From NCBI GenBank assembly GCA_036583965.1, contig JAZBQD010000014.1, forward strand, positions 44,325,490 to 44,389,489: a stretch of DNA of 64,000 nt, read 5' to 3'. The notes under the pieces are model-generated. The model had not been told where the DNA came from and did not search any database. It was given only the letters and a program-made list of their open reading frames with translations. Origin of the DNA: Prunella strophiata (Eukaryota > Chordata > Aves > Passeriformes > Prunellidae). Below are positions 12,701-24,805 of this stretch, one piece after another. Both the position numbers and the translations under genes were made by a program. The stretch's first letter is position 1; every line of letters begins with the position of its first letter.

Positions 12701-15700
12701 GATAATTGAAATGGAGTTTCCTAGGATGGGACTCTCATGCATTTACATGGTATAGACTAAGGTTTTACTGTAAATGGTATCAAATTGCACTATGTAACTA
12801 GCTGAAAGTACCTCCAGTCCTTCACTGCCTCAGCTTTATTATCCTACAGCTATTCACATTTGGACGTTTATTGCATTTTATTATCGTTGGCAGTTACACA
12901 AAATTGGCACCTTACAGTGATCCTAACAAATAATCACTTAGACTGAATTTGGAGACTGAGTCATGGATAAAAATTGATTAGAATAGAGCTTTGTTCATTT
13001 ACACTGGAGGATGAACAGCTCCAAAAGTGGAGCATGGAGTCCTCTTTGATTACTTTGATTTTCAGTAACTGTATTGCTGTAATTTCTCAGCAGTATCCAA
13101 TAGTACCTTCATGTGTTTCTGTAAATAATTTTGGTACAAACAGTAATTTCAGTAGAGTGTAACTGTTGGGCAAATACCCCTTTTATGGAGAGACATTTGC
13201 AAATGTTTGAAAGAAAGGGGATTGAAGACTACCAATAGGTATTTCAATAATTAACCATTATAAACCAGAAATTTCCTTAAGGGTCTGTGTGAAAGAAAAG
13301 TAACATACACTGTAAGAACAAACTGTAGAGCACAGAACATTATTTAAGTGGCATAGGCTCTCTATTAAACCCCTTTTACTTCTTGCTGAAGAAGCTTAAA
13401 GGTAAAGGGACAAACTGCAAAGTCTCGTGGCTTCTCCCTAAAGCTCTGGAAGGATGTGCACTACTACTGAAAACAGCCTGGTTTTTATAATGCAATATAG
13501 AATGCAATTTTTCTTGATACTGATTAAGCCACCAGAAAGCTGCTAAACTCCTTATTTCCACCAAATAGCAAATTCCAGGCATGCTCTTAACTTGGTGCAT
13601 TCATTCCAGTGAGTCTTAGTAGGTAGTTACAGATGTTCAGCACCTATCAGAGCTAAGTCCTTTGTCACTCTAAAGTAATTGATTGGTTTAATTCTCACAT
13701 GTACCTGGCCATAATGTGAGATTTTCATCAATTAATGAAAATAAATAGTAAATGCTATAATAAATGATACTTGTAAGGAACACATTCAACTGACCTAAGA
13801 GATTAAAGGGTAAGACCATTTTAAAGAGGTTATCTTTGCTGGTAAGTCTGGTGTTTTAATTCTTCCTTAGAATTAAAATTTATATGCAAATTAAAACCAA
13901 AATCTCTTTTTTTTTTGAGGAAAAAAAATCTACCAATTTTCATAAAGAATGAATAAATGCTGAATCTCCATCATGTGCCTAGAAACCCAGCATCTTTCTT
14001 CTGCTATTCTCCTGTTTGTAGACAACAGCATTATCCTGGTACCAGTGAGACAAAATCCATTTACTGCTAATAAAGTTAAGCCAGCTTGCCTTTGCACTGC
14101 AGAGAAGCTGCCTCCAGGAAACATGCTAAAATTCAGAAACTTTGTTGAAATGAACAGAAAAATGTGGCACTGAAAAGAAGACTGACGGAAAATTCTACAG
14201 AGAATATGTAGAAGATTTTTTGTCCTTGGTGTGGAGAATGGTTGTATTTTCTCAGCTATTACAGTACTAATGCTTGCAAAACACCAACCTGTTCAGATCT
14301 GAAATGGTTTAAGTAGATGAAAACTTGGTAAGATTTCCTAACAAAACTTGCTTTACCTTTTTTCTTCCCAATTTTATACATTTTATGTTACATATCTTTC
14401 ATATGTAATGAAATATACTATTTCATAAAATTGAGATAGAAATACAAACTAAATGACATTTAAACAAAGGTGTTTTGGTTCTCCGGTTGGTAATGCAGTC
14501 ATACATCTAACATAAATTAGTTTATTTGAAGAAAAACATGCTTAAAAACTTGCTCCCTCTTGATTTTTCCCTGTGATTAGTGCTGGAATATCCTTTTCTG
14601 CCTTGTTGGAATTACGAAAATAAGTGGACTTGAGTGTTGTTAAAAGTGACACTTTTACCAGTAATGACATTTAGGTTATATTTTGCTTCAATTATTTCTG
14701 TCAACAGATCTTTCCAATAAATTGTTAGTGCTAAGAATATTTATTCTAACAGCACTGACAGAGATAATAACACTAACAGTTTGATAAATAATTTAGAAAC
14801 TTACCTACATTGCTACAGGGTCCTAATTTGTTAAGTTTAGACCTAAAGTTCTCTTAGTCAGGGAATTAACAGGAATAAACAGGGAACGTCTGTTTTGCTT
14901 CATTAGAAAATGTACAGGACACTGGTTATCACTATAATTGTGTTATAAACAATCAGCACAGTGCCCCAAGATTTGCTACAGAAGCTGTAATGTCCTATAG
15001 TTTATAGAAGTTATTTGCATGGCGTATGGACTCAGTGATGAAAAGCAGCACTATATTAAAATATCTATTCAAGAAAAGCATTCATGGTTTGGAAATTTAA
15101 TTAAAAACAGCTAATGATTTTAAACATGCTTCTTTAAAAAAAAAACAAACAAACTAACCAAGTTAATGCTTGGGAAATCACATTTTAATGGGTGATTTTT
15201 CAAATGCATATCTTTTACAGTTGTATAATCTAGAAGCAAAGGCTAATATGCTGAAGCACATCCTGAAACCCTGTTATTACAAACTTAAGAGCAGAGTCAT
15301 TCAAGACATTGTCTATAGTTGGAGGATAGAGATCTCCTGACTGTAAAAACAGGCTCAGCCTACTGGAGATCTAAGCATCATAGTGGGTGCTTGCTTGATT
15401 GTCTTCTTTCACTTGCCCCCTCCTGAGAGTGGCAAAGCAGACTATACACCTAGCTCATGCAACTCAGCTTGGATGGATAAAGTTAGGTGAGATGAGCCTG
15501 GTCCCTGGCTCCTAACATTTTGACATACTAAAAAATGACAGGATCTGTATCTTCTGTTCCTTTTAGGAGCAAATCTGCAAAGAGTCAGACAAATTGCTTA
15601 TAAAAAGCATGGTTTTGAAAGCATTTCTGATTCAGTGACAGGGTCTGGCTTCCAGTTTTATCTTCTCTGATACACATCATGTCTGTCTCCACACAGTCTC

Positions 15701-18700
15701 AGTTATGGTCCCTCTCAGAAAAGAATATGGCATTCAACAAACCAATGAAGCTGAAAAATGGAAATAAATACATGATTTCTCACTTTGCTGAACTGGCCTC
15801 ACCATGTAAGATTGTGTCTCGGGGGAAAATGCAAATAAAGCACCATAATTTCTGTTGGAGAGGCTTTCAGGTTTTTTATATGCAAAGCCCTACTACAATC
15901 CAATATTCCCAGTTCTGCTGATAGTACAAAGACCCGACAACTCTAAGTTACTGAGAGAAGAATACAGCCTTTAATTGCTCTCATTTACATCTCCAACAGG
16001 AAAGAACAACCTCACAAACTGCTGAAATTATTTTTGAAAATGTATACATTAAAAAACTAGTCACTCCTTCTAATTGATATAATACATCTAGAGGGCAGCT
16101 GAATGCCAGACTAGTAGTTACTGCCGTGAAATTTTCATCTAGTAAGTGTGACAATTAACAACCTAACTGCATTTGTCTCATGCTAATGCTGAGTATCAAG
16201 AGACCAAATTGAGCACAACCTGTTAAAAACCTGAAGAGAAATTTAATATAGGAGTAACAGTTTGTAGCCAGCTGAAATTCACAATTTCTCTTACGGAAAG
16301 TAGAAGGATACATGGCTTCAGCTTCTGTTGTCAACACTACAAATAAACATGAATTCATCCCTAATAGGCACTGCAGGAAGTCAGCTATACAATCTTAATG
16401 ATTCTAGACTCTTTTGCTAAAGTATACAGTTCATAATCTCAAGCAGATTCCACAGTTCTATGACAATTAGGATATCACTGCAGAACAACAAAAAAAGCAC
16501 CAGCTGGAGACAGTCATTGAATCTCATAGTCAATGCAGCAGTAAAAGAAATCCTGTTCTATCAAAATGAAAAGCATAAAGCAAAGATAAGATTAATTGGG
16601 TCAGGATGTAAAGCAATCCCAAACTGCCACCTTCAAACGGCTGAGTATTAAAGACCTTTGGGTAACTTTGGGTACAAGTCAGCAGGTTGGGAGCTGTCTA
16701 ACTGGATGCTACCAGCGGATATCATTGGTGCTTCTACAACAAGCCGCTGAAAACACATTTATCAGGCTGCCCAGCTTGGAAAAGGCAGTACTGGGAGTTT
16801 GAAACACTGTCATGTTAACACCTTTCTTTCAGTTGCTTTTCACTTTTACAATTTCTCCAATTTACTCCAGAAACTGATATTACTCAGTAAGCCTCAATAA
16901 TACTTGAAGAAGTGAATAAAGAAAATATAATTTTATAGCTAGCAACCATACTGCTGCAATTATCCTAACCCTAACATCATGTTTTGTTTTCCCTAAAGTA
17001 GGTATAGCAGACTTTCTGGAATATAATCTATTGCACTTACTCTTCTGTCTACTCAACACAGAATTGAAAATTTCCTTATTGTGTGCCAGCATCTTCATGT
17101 TCTACCACACCATGAATTTTACTGGCCAGACCCCACAAATCTAAACAGCAGATTTTTGCAATAGAGGGATACCAACAGCTAAAGCTGGAAACCACCAAAC
17201 TTTATGCATCTACTGTTATCTTTCTTTGGAATTCAGCCATGATATAAGCTTCCTTTCACCTAAAATGATATAGCTATAATGAAAGTGGTATTTTTGCTCT
17301 TCTGATTATTTACTGTAGTCCACTGGCAAATCTAGAAATCAGGGAAAAACCAGCCTGATTATACAGGTATTGTATTAAAGCATCCTCCTCTGCTGATTGG
17401 CTCTGTGAAGGAAGCAAACCCAAAAACTCACAAAGCCAAGGATACTGGAAACCTACATGCAGCCTCTATCCACATGCTTTCCAGGCTTTCTGAAAAATAC
17501 CATTTCCTTTAAGAATCTCTTTTTGTAGATTAATAAGCAGAAAAGATGGGGTGGCGGGGGGGAGAAGTGTAGACATAATGGGTTGGTTTTGACAATGGAA
17601 CAAGGGTGCCAGAGGGAGATATTTTGCTGTACAGCCACATTCATAAGGGTGACAAAAGGGGGCACAACACTGAGATGATAAAGAGTGCTGAAGATACAAC
17701 ACTCTTCAAGGCAGAAGATCTAAGCTATCTGTGAAGAATTCCAGGAGATCATGATACCAAGTTACTGAAGGTAAATTGGCCAAATAGCAGATGAAATTAG
17801 GTTCTGATATTAGCAAGTGATGAACATTAGGAACAAGTAACAGCACATACAAAAAAACCAGGGTCTGAATCAGCCATTACCTACTCAACCTCCCCCACAT
17901 TTTAGCACAAGTCTCCAAAAATATCAATCCAGTTCTCAGCAACACTACTGGTCCAGTTGTAGCTATGATGAGTTCTAAATAAAGGTAATTGTAGTTTCAC
18001 AACCGATGATATCTCATATGGGTGGAAAAAACTAAAAAGCCTTTAGACTTTCCGACTCTTCTCTGGCTCTTAGCAGTAGCAGCAGTCTTCCAAGCTTACT
18101 ACAAAATGAGAACAATAATTTTGAGTTCAACTTAATTATGTCATGCAGTTACACCATGTTGAGCAGAAAGGGGGTGTTAAGTATGTTAACTCTATGGGCA
18201 GCTTTAAATGAGCTCTGCAAACACCCTGAGTGAACTTGCTTTGATGGAGAAAGAAGCCTCACACTGCCATATATCCACACATGTCACATACAGCTTTTCA
18301 AGAGAAACTATACAGAATAATCATTTAAGAATAGTAATCCACATGAAAAAATGATCCTACCTCATGTATTTTTCATCTGCTTCCTACTACTCAAGCAATC
18401 CCTCAGCTTTGCTAAGCTCCTGAATAGGAGCAGCCTCTCCTCACAGAAACATAGGCTGCCACTGGAACCAGCTCACACTGGGGCAGCAAATGCAAGGCTT
18501 AGTGACTATCTGCACAACCTGCAAACAGAAGTGCTGCTCTGACAAGAACTACCCAAACTCCTGCATCTGCACGGCCACCCAAACATTTGATACAATCTGC
18601 CAAATGCCCTTATCACAGGCGCCTATGTGGCTAACACTGAACAACCTTTCTGACAAGAATAAACAATATTCCTTCTCAAATCAGCAGAGCTAAAGCAGTG

Positions 18701-19686
18701 TGAGCATTCTTGCTGATCTGCAATCTGGAAAAAACATTTTAAGGAGAACGCATATTAGTGCCTCACTATTCTGAGGAGCTGGAGAGAATGTGCCATATTA
18801 CATGCAGGCATCCTCAGCCCACATCTAGTTCACATTCTTTTGTGTCCATCTTTCAGATGGACAACAGGCTACAATTTAAGTGAAATTCAGCATGCACAGA
18901 TAGAGAGATATTATTCAGACTACAGCGAGACATTAGCTTCTGCTTTCTCATTTAGAAAACAGTCCCTTCAATTTCCATAAGCTTCACATTCTTTTGGATT
19001 TATCTGCTTTCTACCCCCTCCAGCTCATGAGGAAAACAGCTATCTTCCCTTGCAACCATGGCAAGGTCACTTGCTGCAAACTGCAAAGAGAAAACTGGCT
19101 GCAATTACTGGATGTAAGCACAAGCACTCATTCTCCTCACTTGAGAAACTGAGCTGTTGGTATCAATTACATGTATTTAGCTCTTCCCTGGCAAGCATAA
19201 ATGCTTGCATACAGTAATTACAGCTGCTCTGATGTCCTCAGAAGGAAGTAGGGGAAGTAAAATAAATATAATAATTTGTTTTTATTGCTTTCCACTTAAG
19301 TTTTATGCTTTTAATTACGTAATGTTACAATTAATAATTTAAAACATATTTTACTTTTTTTTAAAACAGAGTTTCGTAAACTGGCCACAAAATAGTGTTG
19401 CTTTGTAAAAGGTTCTCAAAATCTACTGCATTGCTTGTGGGCTCAGAATAAATAAACTTGAGACTCACGGTTAAGCATCCTAATTGGTTTGATAGACCAT
19501 ATTTCATATATATGTATTATGTCTAAGAAATTTACCACTGTAATTAATAAAAATGCAGTAAAATATATTATTTTATACCATATATGTTTAGTAGCAAAGA
19601 CACAATGGAAATTTCCTTACGACAAGGTATTCCTCTGTAATAATTCTTTATGCACAGACTAAAAAAACACAGCATTTTTATATTCC
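9780..19686. other. Non-coding stretch of about 10 kb, nothing recognised except short duplications
   Basis: Long AT-rich region without a recognisable gene or interspersed repeat family. It contains an 18 bp tandem duplication at 10933-10968 and an octamer-like ATGCAAAT near 13884. A mixed G run at 17548-17562 is too irregular to call. All open frames are in the size range expected by chance. Confidence 0.5.
10933..10968. repeat. Tandem duplication, 18 bp x 2
   Basis: Two perfect back-to-back copies of TTTACAAGCTTAAAAAAA. The copies are identical, so the duplication is probably recent, by replication slippage over the A run. Confidence 0.9.
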
Positions 19687-19740
19687 TTATATATGCTATA
19701 TTCTTTTGCAATAATTATTATATATGCTATATTCTTTCGC
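19687..19740. repeat. Direct repeat, 23 bp with one mismatch, period 31
   Basis: A unit starting TTATATATGCTATATTCTTT occurs at 19687-19709 and again at 19718-19740, separated by 8 bp. The copies differ at one base (TTGC against TCGC at the end). It fits a slippage duplication in AT-rich DNA. Confidence 0.88.
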
Positions 19741-20954
19741 CACATGTTTAGTAAGGGTAAGTTAATTATTAGGAATTTAACACAGTATGTAATGGTATTG
19801 GTTTTTGTGGAGAAAAAAACAGCGAAAGAAATTAAGGTAGTTATGTATGAGAGAAAGCAGAAATTATTCTTTCAAAAATTAATCTTCAATGGAAAGGTAA
19901 TTCAAAACTTGAATAAATTCCAGTATTTGTTAAGTGTGACATACCAGGGAAGATTAGTTGTATTCATTAAATCATCCCCTCCCATTTCTGCTGAAGTTCT
20001 CTGAGGAAGCCAACAAGGTAATCAACTTATTGCTCATTAACAGTGAAAAAACCTCAAAGCTGGTTAAGTGTTACTAGGAAAAGAAACAGAAACATCACCA
20101 GAAGATGTCATGATGCCATCCTATAGATGCTGACATCCCCAGCTTAGGTGCTTCAAACAGTTCTGGGATTTTCATTCTCTTCCACTCTGTAACATTGTAG
20201 GTGGAAGGGTACCAGTGACTGACCCTGCACTGATCCCAGGAGCAGTGAGGAGGAACCAGCACCTCACCCCACACCACCTGCACTTCAGGTGTTCCACTTC
20301 TGCCCAGCTCTAGTGTAGTGGCACAACAGCACCCTGGCCATGTACCCTCAGCAGAGGACTCAGCTGCCTGTGGCACCAGACTCAGCACAGCCCAGCTGTG
20401 CAGCCACTGCTCCAGTTTATTCATGAAGACTGACAGGAAACTGTAAAACACTCTGTGACCTACAGTTAATGAGGTAAGAAAACTGCAGAAAGCAGTGTTA
20501 TTGTTGAGAAGGAAAAATACAGCAGTACAGCAGCTCATAACAAAAACATAACGGTTTAGAACTTTAGGTTTTTAAGGTTTAAACCCCCAAGGCTTAAAAC
20601 CCCAAGAGTAAAAAAACAGGACTTGGAAGATGGCAACTCAGGAACACTGAAGATAATAAATCATTATTTCCCCATATGGCTGATAGCCACAGTGGAACAT
20701 TAGGGACACATGAAACATCTTTTTGAGGGTGGTATTTCATAGCTTTTTAGTTCTATCTATTGCATACATTAAGTAATAAACTTGAATTCACAAACTGCAT
20801 ACATCCTGCTTGCAGAGTCCCTTGAGGAACAGGTTCCTCATGCAATGTGTCCCAAAGAGAGTATTCATTTAAAATAAAGATGCATTTGAAGCACAAGTTT
20901 CACATCAGATTCCTCAGAAGAAATTCAGTTTGTGTACTGCCCATGCCTTTACAG
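19741..20954. other. Non-coding stretch, locally GC-richer block
   Basis: Nothing recognised. Positions about 20120-20500 are more GC-rich than the surroundings and hold a 147-codon minus-strand open frame (20095-20538). Its translation shows no domain, signal peptide or motif I know, and its composition explains the length. Confidence 0.45.
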
Positions 20955-21034
20955 GAAAAAAGGATAATCTGGCAATTGCCATCAAAGCTCACTCCACAGT
21001 AGGCATGTGTACTCTGGATCTCACTACTGGTTAT
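20955..21034 (+). CDS. Weak candidate internal exon, 80 nt
   Basis: I do not recognise a gene here with certainty. The stretch has a convincing acceptor context: a pyrimidine-rich run ending CCCATGCCTTTACAG just before 20955. A strong donor, TAT|GTAAGG, lies at 21034/21035, and an open frame runs throughout. The encoded piece includes AIKAHSTVGMCTLDLTTGY. Its pattern of short hydrophobic strands around VGMCTLDLTTG superficially recalls the connector domain of MutS-family mismatch repair proteins, but one such stretch can arise by chance. No neighbouring exon of such a gene was found. The frame enters with two bases of a split codon and leaves at a codon boundary. It could equally be a chance open frame with chance splice signals. 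Confidence 0.15.
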
Positions 21035-22499
21035 GTAAGGATGTCAAGTTTCTTTGAATTAATTCAAAAGCAATTACACAATATTGCAATCAAGCAATAC
21101 AGAAATCTCTAAAACAAAATTAAGCCCAAAGATGGCAGCTGTGATTTGGGAATTCCCAAAGTAACACACTTCTGGGGATAGACAGAATATTGTAGGAGTA
21201 CATTATGAAAACTTTTCCATTTTTTCTATACTATTCCTTCTTTACATGTTATTTCAAAGTCCTGGAGAAACTAGGCTGGATAGATGGACTACTTTAGAAT
21301 CTTACATAATTCCTGTTTCCACACAATTTTGATAATATGTACTCTGTATACAAACCAGTAAATCTCATATACATGCTCCTTTGCATCCCAAAGAAATATG
21401 CAGTAGTTTTTTGTTTTCCTTTCATTCTTCCATTACAAAATATGAGCTTGTTCAGAGGTGGCTTCTTTGACTTAACTTTGCTTGTCATGTCAAACTGCTG
21501 CATCAGCCAGATGAATGACTTCGCTCAAGTACTGCATAGAAGTTAGATGCTATTTTATATATATATACACACTATAAAACCTCTTTATACACAATAAAAC
21601 ACTCAAATATCAATGTCAAGAAAAGCCAGGATAACCAGGCCTCTTAGTTTAGCCACAATCACACTGGATATGTGTCTCTTCCCTGCAGACTCAAAGGACT
21701 ACCTAACAATGACAATTTCCTTTCAACACAGAATATTTTTGTACTCTCCCCTGTTCACTCTGTACTAAAATGAAAAAATAAACGGAACTCAATCCACACT
21801 TGTGTATTCACCATAAGCTTAAACTTCTAGCATTGTGACCAAATGCATGGCTGTGTTGGACATTGTCCCCTCTCAAGAACTCCATCCTATGATTACACAA
21901 CAGCCCTGGTAAAGGGAGAATCAAGCTGGGAACAACAGGGTCACAGCTTCGCTACAGAAATCCAGACATTACCACAGAATAAGGATGGTTGAATAAGGAT
22001 GGTTGCATATGGCAGTCTCAAATAGGGCCACATACTGTAAAGCAACTGTAATTACTCTTTGGATGCATAAGGTTTGTAGGACAGTCCACACAATGATGGA
22101 GGACAGGCCTTTGGTACACACTGACAAAAATATTAGTCCTTCATGGAAAACAATTTTCTAAAAAAATTAGCTGTCTATGGAAAGCCATTTTCTAAGACAC
22201 ATATTTTGGTTTTTGGAGTAGGGGGGGAAAAATAGAATACTGTTCAATCGGGTAATTTCAAAGCCAGTAACTAAAGAAAATGGATTTTCAGGACACTGAA
22301 AGTAATTTCTTCTGCTAAAAGCCCACCATCTATCATTCCACCTGAATGGTGTGGTCAGTCATCTAACCACTCAGATTTTTGTAAAGAAAAAGAAAAGGTT
22401 TTTCAGTCCTCTAATTACCACATAATCACAAATTTATTTCCATTTTGAAAAAAGACCAGAGGCAAAAATAGAGGGGTTATCTAAGAAGATAATTAGTGT
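21035..22499. other. Non-coding stretch, nothing recognised
   Basis: AT-rich DNA with a short TA/CA tract near 21556-21570 and a 14 bp tandem duplication at 21977-22004. No gene is supported. Confidence 0.55.
21977..22004. repeat. Tandem duplication, 14 bp x 2
   Basis: Two perfect adjacent copies of GAATAAGGATGGTT, followed by one more G. Simple slippage is the likely origin. Confidence 0.9.
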
Positions 22500-23330
22500 A
22501 TGGAAACATTGATAATCTATTTTGATGATCTGGGTGAGGGGATTGAATCTACCATTGGCAAATTTGTGGACAACAAGAAGTTGGGTTAGTGTGTTGATCT
22601 GCTGGAGGATAGGAAGGCCCTGCAAAGGGACCTGGACAGGCTGGATTGATGGGCTGAGACCAGTGGCATGTGGATGAAAAAGATCAAATGCCAGGTCCTG
22701 CACTTGGGTCACAACAACCTCAGGCAGCGCTACAGGCTGGGGGCAGAGTGGCTGGAAAGTGGCTGAGAAAAAAGGGCCCAGAGGTGCTGGCTGACAGCAG
22801 CTAAACATGATCCAGTGAGTGCTCAGGATCATGGTGGCCAAGGAGGCACATGGCATCATGGCTTGCAACAGAAATAGTGTGACCAGCAGGACCAGGGGAG
22901 TGACTGTCCCCTGTACTCAGCACTGGTGACACCACACCTTGAATCCTACATCCAGTCCTGCATCCTCATTACAGGAAAGGCATTGAGGGGCTGGAGTGTG
23001 TCCAGGGAAGAGAAATGGAGTTGGTTAAGGGTCTGGAGCTTGTGTCCTACAAGGAGCAGTTGAGGGAGCTGGGTTGTTTAGCGTGGAGAAAAGGAGGCTG
23101 GCAGTGACTTTATTGCTCTCTGCAACTGCTTGAAAGGAGGCTGCAGGTAGGTGGGAGTTGGGCTCTTCTCCCAAGCAACCTCTTCTCCCAAGTGGTAGAA
23201 GAGGGCTTAGTGTTAAACTGTGCCAGGGCAGGTTTAGGTTGGACATTAGGAAAAATTTCTTTCACATAAAAGGTGATTAGACATTGAAATGGACTGTGCA
23301 AGAAAGGATTTGAGAAGCTGACTTTTAAGG
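22500..23330 (+). mobile_element. CR1 LINE 3' half, plus strand
   Basis: Plus-strand CR1 fragment from just before the catalytic motif to near the end of ORF2. Landmarks are GATGATCTGGGTGAGGGGAT near 22521, ACCATTGGCAAATTTGTGGA near 22551 (region of the FADD motif, here mutated), CTGCAAAGGGACCTGGACAG near 22620, AAATGCCAGGTCCTGCACTT near 22686, and the cysteine-poor tail with GGTTTAGGTTGGACATTAGG near 23231. Stops and deletions occur throughout. It lacks the last 3' UTR and ends near 23330. The diversity from the copy at 4.3-5.6 kb suggests another CR1 subfamily or a different age. It lies tail to tail with the next copy, with about 280 bp between them. Confidence 0.88.
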
Positions 23331-23611
23331 CTCAAAAATGTTTCTTGCTTCTTGAAGCTGCAAATTATATGAATACCATCTCCGGGGCAGTTCTCCAACC
23401 TCTAAAGGTCCAAAGGTGACAAAGCAAATCCACTGACATTTATCTTCAAGACACCCTATTATTGGAGGGCTTCCATTTGATATTTATCATTTCCAATATA
23501 TCCATTTTCTAATTTTACTGATGTCATACTTCAGTATGTGCTTTTAGCAATATCATTAGATTTATGTGTAACAAAAAATGAATCTTTAACTTATTATTTT
23601 AAAATAAAATA

Positions 23612-24805
23612 GTAGCATATCCTAGTTTGAAAGGATCTTCTAAAAATCATCAAATCCAACTTGTGGCCCAGCACAGGACTATCCCTAAGAGTCACAACCT
23701 GCAAGAGTCCCTACATGCTGCCTGAGAGCACTGTCCAAACACTTCTTGCACCCTGCCAGGGATTGGTGCTGGCACCACTTCCCTGGGGAGCCTGGTCCAG
23801 TGCTCAGCTACCCTCTGGGTAAAGAATCTTTTTCTAATATTTAACCTAAACCTCCCCTGACACAACTTCAGACTATTCCCTCAAGTCCTGTCACTCATCA
23901 ACATAGAGCAGAGATCAGTGTCTGCCCCTCATCCTCCCTTCATGAGGAAGTTGTAACTGCAAGGAGGTCTCCCCTCAGTCTCCTCTTCTCCAGACTGAAC
24001 AGACCAAGTGACCTCAGCCACTCCTCAAAGGGTTTCCCCTCAAGGCCCATCACCATCTTTGTAGCTTTCCCCTGGATGCTTTTTAATCGCTTAATATTTT
24101 TCTTATATTGTGGCTCCCAAAACTACAAAAAATATTCAAGGTGAGGCTGCCCCAGTGCAGAGCAGAGCAGGACAATCCCCTCCCTTGCCTGGCTGGTGAT
24201 GCTGTCCCTGATGCCCCCCAGGACAGGGTTGGCCCTCCTGGCTGCCACTGCTGACTCAAATTCAATTTCCCCTTGACCAGGACCCCCAGGTCCCTTTCTG
24301 CAGCCTTGCTCTTCAGCATCTCCTTCCCCAGTCTGTACATCCAGGCTTGCCTCATGCCAGGTGCAGAATCTGGCACTTGTCTATGTTAAACTTCATACAA
24401 CTGCTGAATGTCTAGCCCTCTAATTTTTTGAGGTCTCCCTGCAGGGCCTCTCTGCCTCTGAGGGAATCAACAGGTCTTCACAATTTAGTGTCATCAGCAA
24501 ACCTATTTAATATGTCTTTGCACATCCAAGTTATTTATGAAGGTTTTGAAGAGCACTGGCCCTAAAACGAAGCCCTGTGGAATGCCACTGATGACTAGTT
24601 GCCAGCCTGATGTCACCCTATTCACTGTAACCCTTTGCACCCAAACTATGAGCCAGTTGCTCGCTACCACATGATGTATTTATCCACATGGGTGCTGGAC
24701 ATATTCTCCAGAAGGATTCTGTGAGAAACAGTATCAAAAGCTTTACTGAAATCCAAAAATAGTACATCAACTGGGTTCACTTGGTCAAGAGGGCAGGGAC
24801 AATTG
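23612..24805 (-). mobile_element. CR1 LINE 3' half, minus strand
   Basis: Minus-strand CR1 fragment. The 3' end at the low coordinate shows GAAAGGATCTTCTAAAAATC near 23629 followed by a variant of the conserved 'catcaaatccaacttgtggcccagc' region. Further upstream in the element are GGGAGCCTGGTCCAGTGCTC near 23787, CCCCTCAGTCTCCTCTTCTC near 23972 and GGACCCCCAGGTCCCTTTCT near 24280. A degraded catalytic region lies near 24500-24600, where CCCTGTGGAATGCCACTGAT corresponds to the conserved S-G-I-P-Q-G segment. The last matching part, near 24770-24800, is close to motif A. It is pseudogenised by several frameshifts. The typical 3'-biased truncation is visible, since nothing upstream of motif A remains. 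Confidence 0.9.

Noticed and set aside
20095..20538. 147-codon minus-strand open frame
   Set aside because: Locally GC-rich DNA lacks stop codons by composition. No domain, no splice signals and no start or end context support it.
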